Source: Mytilus trossulus (Eukaryota > Mollusca > Bivalvia > Mytilida > Mytilidae). From it: a DNA stretch of 64,000 bases. Location of the stretch: contig NC_086378.1 of NCBI RefSeq assembly GCF_036588685.1, positions 43,315,578 through 43,379,577 on the forward strand. Reading direction: 5' to 3'. The notes under the pieces were generated by a model. That model worked only from the letters and a program-made list of their open reading frames with translations. It had not been told where the DNA came from and searched no databases. Positions within the stretch are counted from its first letter, which is position 1, and every line of letters begins with the position of its first letter. Positions 56,288 to 64,000 of the stretch are shown here, piece after piece. A program made the translations under genes and the position numbers.

Positions 56288-57125
56288 AAAGGGTTCCGCG
56301 GAACCCAGTGTCTCGCCTACTTTTGCTGTAAATCTCAGGTTCAACAAAAAATGAGGAAAAAAATCAATAAAAAAATTCCTCTTGATACTATCTTTTGATT
56401 GTAAGAAGCTTCTGTCCAAGTTTGGTAAAAATCTAGGATAGTTAATGAATCTAATTAATGTTTGGAAAACTTAAACTGCCGACTGTATGTAATGTTAACT
56501 GGAAGAAAATCTAAGTCCATTTAAAAGTAAAATACAGAAAAAATTGAGTTATCTTTTTACAATATTTACTTCTGGATACTATCTTATGGTCATAAATAAG
56601 CTTCTGTCCAAGTTTGGTACAAACCCAGGATAGTTTAAGAAAGTTATTAAAATTTAAAAAACTTTAACCACAGAGTGAATGTAATGTTTCCCCGCAGAAA
56701 AACTAAGTCCATTTAAAAGTAAAATACGAAAAAAATGGATTTATTTTTTTACAAAATTTACTTCTGGATACTATCTTAAGATCATAAACAAGCTTCTGTC
56801 AAAATTTGGTTCAAACCAAGGATAGTTTAAGAAAGTTATTATAATTCTAAAAACTTTAACCACAGAGTGAATGTAATGTTTCCCCGCAGAAAAAACTAAG
56901 TCCATTTATAAGTAAAATACGGAAAAAATGGAATTTTATTTTTACAAAATTTACTTCTGGATACTATCTTATGATCATAAACAAGCTTCTGTCAAAGTTT
57001 GGTAGAAATCCAGTATAGTTTAAGAAAGTTATTTAAATTTCAAAAACTTTAACCACAGAGTGAATATTTGTGGACGCCGCCGACGCCGACGGAAAGTAGG
57101 ATCGCTTAGTCTCGCTCGACAAAAA
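56288..57125. mobile_element. Element of four about 192-bp tandem units with terminal palindrome
   Basis: The left end holds the perfect palindrome gggttccgcggaaccc (56291-56306), then agtgtctcgcc. Four units share aagcttctgtccaagtttgg, ggatagtttaagaaagttat and actttaaccacagagtgaat; landmarks fall near 56409, 56602, 56794 and 56986. The right end is gacgccgccgacgccgacgg, then tctcgctcgacaaaaac. The gtctcgc ends and tandem interior parallel the element at 20555. I recognise it as a common mussel repeat without coding capacity. Confidence 0.75.
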
Positions 57126-57129
57126 CGAA

Positions 57130-58225
57130 ACGAGAAACACGTATAAATTACATAAACAAACGACAACTACTGTACATCAGATTCCTGACTTAGGACAGGT
57201 GCAAACATTTGCAGAGGGATTAAACGTTTTAATGGTACCAAACCTTCTCCCTTTTCTGAAACACCCTTGTTTGATTGAAAATGGAAAGCACTTTTAGCAG
57301 AAAAGCTCTTTCAAAAATTATATGAAAGACAGTGAAAAAACTTGTTGATAGAGGCTATAACTCCTTAAGGCCATAGAGGCTATAACTCCTTAGGCATCAT
57401 CCATTTGTTTCATTGTATTAGCATTTTTGTAAGAGGTCATCTAATAATTTTGGTGCAAACATGAAGTGGGTAGATCTTATCACTATCAACATGTTTACAG
57501 AACTTTCAAAAATTTATGACAATTTAAAAAAAAACCTGAAAACTGAAAAATGCATTTTACTCTTCTAATCAATTTTCAGCCATTGCACAGATTGGCTAAA
57601 AATACAGACATCTTCAATTTACCCTTAAGAAATCAAACTCATCGAAAAATATCATACAAGGTACTGCTATCCACTGCCCTAGCATCACTTCTATCAAAAG
57701 GCTTCCTACTTTTAGGAAATTTCAATCACTTGTTCAAGTTTGATTACAATCAATCAAGTTTACCTCGGATCATCACTCAGAAACAATTATTTATTTTATG
57801 AATTTTTAGTCTATTTGTTAGCAGTTGTGACATTGCTCATTGACATTTAATATGGTCAGAAAAGCAATCAGTTTCTTCCATCTATACAAGTTTCATTAAA
57901 CCAAAGACAGAAACTAGAATTCTGAAACGAATTTAAAATATTTTTTTTAGTCAAGACTTTGATCCTTAGACAAATACACCCCAATAGTAACAGGTTTCTT
58001 ATCCTTACATATATTGTCCAAAGGTATAAGTTATAATACTATCAAGCAGAAGGTACTCAAGTTAGAAACAATCTGGACAAACAGACAGACTGGCAGACAA
58101 ATAGATAACTATGTACTCCTAAACTTTTTTCTCATTAATTAATAAAAACTGAAAACTGTTATAAAATGTGATATATTAGTTATATCACAGAGATATGTCT
58201 CTCCCTTTTGTAATTTTGATTGTTT
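57130..58225. other. Intergenic, no gene seen
   Basis: Contains short repeat-like text (cagattcctgacttaggaca near 57178) and a small duplication of gaggctataactccttaggc near 57352. The frame at 57550-57801 (+) has no recognisable domain. Confidence 0.4.
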
Positions 58226-58229
58226 CATA

Positions 58230-59112
58230 AGTTATGCAAATATTCAAAGTCAATGAACCATGACTGATGTACATGGCTTAACAATCTCCATGTAAATGAG
58301 ATGTGCCAAAGCTAATACAACTGCATACCAAATACCATCGACTTATTATAAGTCGTCTCCTTTAAGGAAACCTAAACACATATTAACTTGTAAACTATGT
58401 TAAAGTTTTTAAGTCAATGAACCATGAAGAGGGGATGGGGCTAAATAATCTATGGAAATGGTACTTGCAAATGCCAATAAATTTGCATACCGAATATCAG
58501 ACTTACTACATTGTATTAACTATTCATCTTAAACTGATCTAATCACAAACTAAAACATGTAGCTAAGCAAAATTTTCCAGATCGATAGACCATGACTGAT
58601 TGCCTACCCTAAATGCTTCCCATTGAACTGCCCTAATCACAAACTAATAAAATTTTAACTTAGCAAAGTTTTCAGTTAATAGACCATGACTAAGGGGGCG
58701 GAACCAAATAATCTCCATGGTATAAGAGATATGTCAGTGCTCATACAACTTTTTTTGTTTTGGTAAATGTCAGCTGGTATCATTTCTGTATAGGAATTTA
58801 CACCAATAAAATTATTTGATTTACAACTGCATACCAATTTTCATTGACCTATAACTTTTAGTTCAACATAAACTGACCGAATAACAAACTAATACATGTA
58901 AAATAAGCAAAAGTTTCAGTCAAGAGATCATGACTGAAGTGGCAGGGCCAAATAATCTCCATGGAAATGAGATGTGTCAATTCTAATACAAGTACATACC
59001 AAATATGATTGACCTAACACTTTTGTTCACCTTAAAACTAGACCTTATCACAAACTAATACATTGAATCAAGAATATAAGCATACCTATGTCTCTGTCAA
59101 GACAAGACAAAA
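58230..59112. mobile_element. Diverged relative of the 145-bp tandem element at 20555
   Basis: Units share gaccatgactga, ccaaataatctccatgg, atgagatgtgccaa, acaactgcataccaaata and acaaactaatacatg with the 20555 element. The right end also reads agcatacctatgtctc followed by gacaagacaaaaac, a degraded form of the same terminal hairpin. An apparent insertion of about 65 bp starts around 58748 (ttttttttgttttggtaaat). Confidence 0.65.
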
Positions 59113-61679
59113 ACTGTTATAAAATGTGATTTATTAATGATTGACTATAAGCAATATGTATAGATATAAAATTCTGCATTCTGTACAAATTTTTGCATAT
59201 AGTTTTCAACTCATTGGTACCAATAACATACAAATCAACAATATAAATATTCAAATGTGTGCAGCAATAGAGAAAGTATATAAATGTGAAAGAGAAAAAA
59301 AAATCCAATTAAATCAGTAGCAAAACCATGGTTTTTCATCCTTATAAGTTTTTGGGAAGGCGGGGAAGGTTTAAACCCTGATTAAATTCCACCACCTCAA
59401 CCTTTGAATTCCCCTTGTCCAATCCCTCATATAAGCAAAAGCAAAGCAGTTAATCTTCTAACAAATTATTCTATGTCAAGACTTTTAATTACTTAATCTT
59501 TTATCATAAAAAGTAGTAGGAACCTCCACTTCAAGTGCTTTTCTAAATAACTTGATTACTTTCTTTGTAGCTTCCTTTCAAAAGTATGACAAAAACTTTT
59601 AAAAGAAGTGCATAAAACATTCTATAGACATGATAGAAATAAATATTTAGTAAAAATTCTACATATAGAATATTTGTTTTCAGACAAAAGACTGTCAAAA
59701 AAAAAAGACACAGAAAATTACCCTTTTGGGTAGATACTACCATCACTCATAGTAAAATGGTATACAAAAAGATCTGATAATAAATAACATACAAACAAAT
59801 TATCAATATTTTTCTAAAAAATATACAGTTGATGCTTTACTTTCAACATTTATCCTTCAATTGAAAAATAATGAATCCTCATCATATACTTGAAAAAATA
59901 AAGAAATACAGTTTTTGGTTTCTCTGGTAAAGTGATGGAAGTAATTTGAAATTCTAAACATTTATAAACAATCTGAGTTTCAAAAGTCTACCAGAAAGGT
60001 TTTGCTAAACTCTTGATATCCTGTTCACATCAGTTGAATAATTTATTTCTAAGGATATTTTAGAGACAACAAATAAATAATGATAAAATTGTGTGTACAC
60101 ACCTGCACACATGTATATATTTTAGTTTAAATATTAAAAATACTCAGAAACCTTCATGTTTCTGATATGACCCATTAATCATTTGGTACATAAACACAAA
60201 TAAATATCTAGTGTAGTTATCATCATCTTCCATATACAATCTTTTGTACAGTGTTCTCTTTTATAAAATAACATCATATTAATTTTGAATTGTATTAAAG
60301 ATTATCTCCCATGTGCTGAAAATATTAACCAGAACTAAGATTTCAAATATGTTATATCTAGCTATTATTAATCTAAAAGGTAATGAATGCATTAATAGCA
60401 AAAGCAATATCAGCAAAAGCAATATCAGTAAAGATAAATTTCAAAAATAATTGACCAAAATAAACATGTGTAATGAACAAACATTGTCAACAAGCAAGAA
60501 ATTATTTTTACAGGACTGATATCGAAGAAAGGAAGCATGCATTGTAGCAAAAAAGAATTAAATACTATCCAACATTGTATATGTTTATGTATATATATAT
60601 ATTGATTCAATAACTGAATATTCAATATTTCCATTCAACAATATTAATTGAATGAAAGTTGACAAATCTGGTTAAATGGTTTTATACAACTTTGAAATTA
60701 AGAACTAAATTTGTTTGTATATCAAAACAAAATCTATCACAAAACTACACATATAACATGTGAAAGTTTTTGAAAGTTATAAATCTACCAGAATATATGT
60801 TTTTTATTCAAAACAGATTAAATTTGAAGTCGAAAATTCAAAGCATACTTTTAACTTAACTGTCATAGAGCTTTTTCAATATCGTTATGATTTTAATGTA
60901 TTTTAAGATTGAAATAAATTCACACTATAAGTCATATACAAAATCTACCACCTTATCCATTATGTGAAATCAATTGGTGCAACAAGTAAATGTTAAAATA
61001 GAATATATATTAATGCTGCTGTATTTGGAAACAACACACCCAGAAGTATCACTTTTTTGTGATTTACTTCCAAAATTTTTTAAGGATTACAAGTTACAAA
61101 ATAGGATTTGGTTATGTATTTTTGCAAGATTTTTTTTCTTTCTTACAATCCTTCTATTAAAATATCTACTGAAACAAAAATTGACGACTTCAAAGAATTG
61201 TACACAGTACAAAAACTAATCTATAATTTTGCCTTTTCCCTAGTTGAAGAAACAAACATTGTTAGTAGAAGAAAAATCAACATATAGTGATATTACCCAC
61301 ACATAATTGAATGCTTTTTCAGTTTTAATTGAAGGTTTTAAGAATTTACAATAGCACATTTTAAATTTTGTAAATTATCATTCAAGGTTCAAGTAATTTT
61401 TGCAGCTCTGTTACAAATTAAAAAAAAAATCATCTAGTGCTGAAAGAAACATCAACCTTTGAAGATAAAAGACTTGTTTTAGCAAGGTTATGAAAATCAA
61501 ATTATATTTATGATAGATAGGCATATATACTATAGTATTTCTTCCTATGAAATAGGGGGGGGGGTGAAAGCTATGCATTAATCAATTATGACCTATCAAA
61601 GCCAAACTAGTTGCATGTAATTTGTTCTCTGTAAAACTGTGTAAATATGTATACATGTGTAAACAATCTAAAATAAATG
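59113..61679. other. AT-rich DNA 3' of the acidic zinc-finger gene; possible long 3' UTR
   Basis: About 2.5 kb with no dispersed repeat that I recognise and no exon-like frame, which is unusual for this window. Long conserved 3' UTRs look like this, and it lies directly downstream on the minus strand of the stop codon at 61680. I cannot prove it is transcribed. Confidence 0.3.
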
Positions 61680-61841
61680 TTAGGAATTCACAATAGAGGT
61701 ATTTTCTTCCTTTGCTGGTTCAACTTCCATATTTTCAGTAACATTTTCATTTTGTTCTTTTGGAAATTCTACACCTTCATCACCATTTTCTACTAAAACA
61801 GGTGGTTTTTCAATATCTTCCTCTTTTTCACTTGATATAAA
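61680..61841 (-). CDS. Acidic C2H2-finger protein, last exon
   Basis: The acceptor is tattttttttgcag before TTTATATCAAG; the exon gives 53 residues and a TAA. It starts FISSEKEEDIEKPPVLVE and is dominated by Glu, Asp, Asn and Pro, ending NTSIVNS. It joins the microexon at 62844 in phase 0. The composition suggests a disordered C-terminal tail. Confidence 0.75.
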   Translation of the reverse strand, partial: FISSEKEEDIEKPPVLVENGDEGVEFPKEQNENVTENMEVEPAKEENTSIVNS

Positions 61842-62843
61842 CTGCAAAAAAAATATAATACATATAATACACAAACAGTCAACTCAAGATTTCTATTCTT
61901 CTAACAACATCTTTGGTTTTCCCTGAGAAATTTAAATTAATTTCAAAGATAGTATTAGGAATCAAGATGAAGAAAACCATGGCTACTTTCTACTATTTAA
62001 AACTTGAACAAGCCTTCCTGTTCAATTTTTTTTCAATCAGTCAATCTCATCTTTAAAAGACATACCCATATATTATGTAGTCATACCTGCTAACTTTTTT
62101 AAATCCCATGGGGGTTTTGTGTGCAAGATGGTTCTTATAGTCCTAAGAAAACTTCAAAGGGGTCTTCAAATGTATTTTTATGTTGTTTTTTTGGCTTCTT
62201 CATATGTTTAAAATGATTTAGCAATTATAAAATTAACTGTTTAGTTTAATTGCCCTTTCAAAATTTTCATTAAGAGCTTTCATTGGGGAAATCCCCCACA
62301 ACTAGTGACAGTTGGCAGGTATGTGTAGTAGTTATAAAAGGGAATTAACTTAAATGTATAGACATTTAGGGATTGTTCATTTTTCATTATATGCAACCAA
62401 GTGAACCAACTTCTTACTGTCATTTCTGCAGTTGAATATTTAAAATAAATTGCTTTTAAACTATAGATCAAAGGAAAATTTTGACATAAGAGTTGGAACT
62501 GTACAAAAAGTATTTGATATCAATTAAGTAATTGGGTAAATAAATGAAAAACTACCACATTTTTAGCATATAATACATGCACAGCCTATTTCATTGTAAT
62601 TAATCTGTGAAGTACCTCATTATCAGTTGAAATGCTTTGCCTATGAAGTCTGTATCTATATAATTGTTCAGTAGATATTTTTCCTTCATTTGATGTGTTT
62701 GAGCATTTTATTTTGCCATTTGATTGGGGATTTTCCATTTTTAATTTTCCTCAGAGTTTGGTACTTTTGTTATTTTACTTTTCACTAATACATCTCTGAT
62801 TTAATTTCTTTCTCTTAAATGTAATGAACCTAAAGAAACTTAC

Positions 62844-62858
62844 CTGATTGAGGTAGAC
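62844..62858 (-). CDS. Acidic C2H2-finger protein, 15-nt microexon
   Basis: The sequence gtctacctcaatcag encodes VYLNQ. It is bounded by aatttttcag (acceptor) and GTAAGTTTC (donor) on the minus strand. Both neighbouring exons are phase 0, so inclusion or skipping keeps the frame. Both splice sites are strong for so short an exon. Confidence 0.65.
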
Positions 62859-63230
62859 CTGAAAAATTAAAAAAGATTTCATTAAAGTCAGAATCCACAG
62901 AGTTGACCTAAAAGTATAGGAAAAACGTATAAATATATGATTTAGATTGCACCTAAACAATGAATACCATAGGGGACTCTTATTTTTGTAGTTATGTAGT
63001 ATTATCATTTTTTTTAATGATTCTATTCAATAATATCAATTGACCAAGTTGATGTGTGTTTTTAAGATATTAGATAAATGTGTGGTATTTTTTAAGATAT
63101 ATCAGATAAATCTTTAGTTTCTTTGACAAGAAAGTTAAAGATTTTTAAAAAGCAGAGATAGCCATTTTAAACAAAAATTTTAAGCTATAATCTGATATAT
63201 AATTAAAAAAAAATAATTTACAGATTCCCG

Positions 63231-63251
63231 CCCCCCCCCCCCCCTCCCCCC
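63231..63251. repeat. Poly-C tract
   Basis: A run of about 21 bases, almost all C, lies in the intron between the 63519 exon and the microexon. On the transcribed strand it is a G-run. Confidence 0.9.
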
Positions 63252-63518
63252 TTTCTAACCTCCTCGAGCAAGTAGTTCAAAGTTAATATTGTAAGCTTTA
63301 TAAAGATATATAAGTAAAATGAAAACACCATGTCATTTTCCATTAATTCAAGTCTACAAGCAAATCTTAACAGGGGCTGACAATTTCATCATAACTTTTT
63401 TAAAGACTTGTATGTTTGCAACAGACATATTGGTTGTCCCCTAAAGCTCCATTTATGTCATTTATCATACATGAAATACTAGGAATCAAAATAATGAACA
63501 TCTGACAAAAAAACTTAC

Positions 63519-64000
63519 CTCATAATTATTGCCAATAAGATGTTGCATTTCATGCTGAACCAATAGGTCTGATTGGTCCAACTCTCTATCACAGTACTGG
63601 CAGATGTATACATCACTCTTCTCGCTATTCTCTGAATCGGTCTTTTCCTCCTCCATTTTGACATCTTTTTCTGATGCTGGTTCTTCAGAATTATCTTTAG
63701 CTATAGTTGGTGATATAATAATTGAACTGTCTTTAAATGAGATTTCATTGTCTGTATCACTTTCAGAAGACTTAGATGCTTCATTTATTTGTTTATTTTC
63801 TTTGACTGGTGTCATGTCCTCATCACCATTTTCTACACCATTCATCTCTTTCTGAGCTGGGGAATCACAGGATTCTTCCTCCATTTTTACCTCTCCCTTT
63901 TCTTCTTCTTTCTCTCCATTACATTGTTCCTCCTCATTTTCCTCCGATTGTTTTTGCCCATCACGTTTGTACAGCTGTGCTACATACAATGCCTCACTAA
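63519..64000 (-). CDS. Acidic protein with one C2H2 finger, exon continuing past the right edge
   Basis: An open frame runs from the window edge to the donor TATGAG then GTAAGT at 63518. At the edge it reads SEALYVAQLYKRDGQK, with no start codon, so the exon or gene begins outside. A very acidic, Lys- and Ser-rich stretch follows with repeated KMEEE. Then comes one C2H2 unit, VYICQYCDRELDQSDLLVQH then EMQH (C-x2-C-x12-H-x3-H), and LIGNNYE at the exon end. Spliced to the microexon and the last exon, the C-terminus continues VYLNQ then FISSEKEED. The single finger between charged disordered regions suggests a nuclear or RNA/protein-interaction role, but I do not recognise the family. Confidence 0.75.

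Overview
The window is nuclear DNA of an animal and looks like a bivalve mollusc, most likely a mussel close to Mytilus. It is AT-rich, genes have GT-AG introns, and it is packed with dispersed repeats I recognise from memory (not from a search) as common in mussel sequence, such as the block beginning gatgtggtatgagtgccaat. I see no CRISPR array, operon or rRNA.

Five protein-coding loci can be supported. (1) 5776-6957 (+): an intronless class A GPCR. (2) 25609-30593 (-): an 862-residue protein with eleven C2H2 fingers in two coding exons. (3) 38366-50865 (-): a spliced gene for a small secreted zinc metallopeptidase (HEFAH plus a downstream EYWAE), 287 residues over seven coding exons in the preferred model. 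Every exon boundary keeps phase, and a second 5' end with a 19-nt microexon also keeps phase. (4) 53868-55163 (-): an intronless peptide-type GPCR without a DRY motif. (5) 61680 to the right edge (-): the 3' end of a gene for an acidic protein with one C2H2 finger, containing a 15-nt microexon.

The rest is largely mobile and repetitive DNA. Non-LTR retrotransposon copies lie at 16.9-19.3 kb, 43.2-44.35 kb and 44.35-48.1 kb, with 3' stubs at 7.8 and 8.1-8.5 kb. The two copies at 43-48 kb sit head to tail inside the largest intron of the metallopeptidase gene. A Penelope-like fragment lies at 22.6-23.1 kb. Two copies of one palindromic MITE carry different perfect 8-bp target duplications. A TTAA-flanked element with terminal inverted repeats lies at 15.2-15.8 kb, and a foldback element with a tRNA-like core is partly amplified at 2.6-4.1 kb. 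At least seven elements have interiors built of 145-475 bp tandem units, a layout known from bivalve pearl/HINE-type elements.

No metabolic or defence cassette joins the five genes; they look like ordinary neighbours in a repeat-rich genome. The most original observations are the reconstructed metallopeptidase with its two-frame 5' exon, the microexons, and the structured foldback elements. All splice models are inferred from sequence and lack transcript support.
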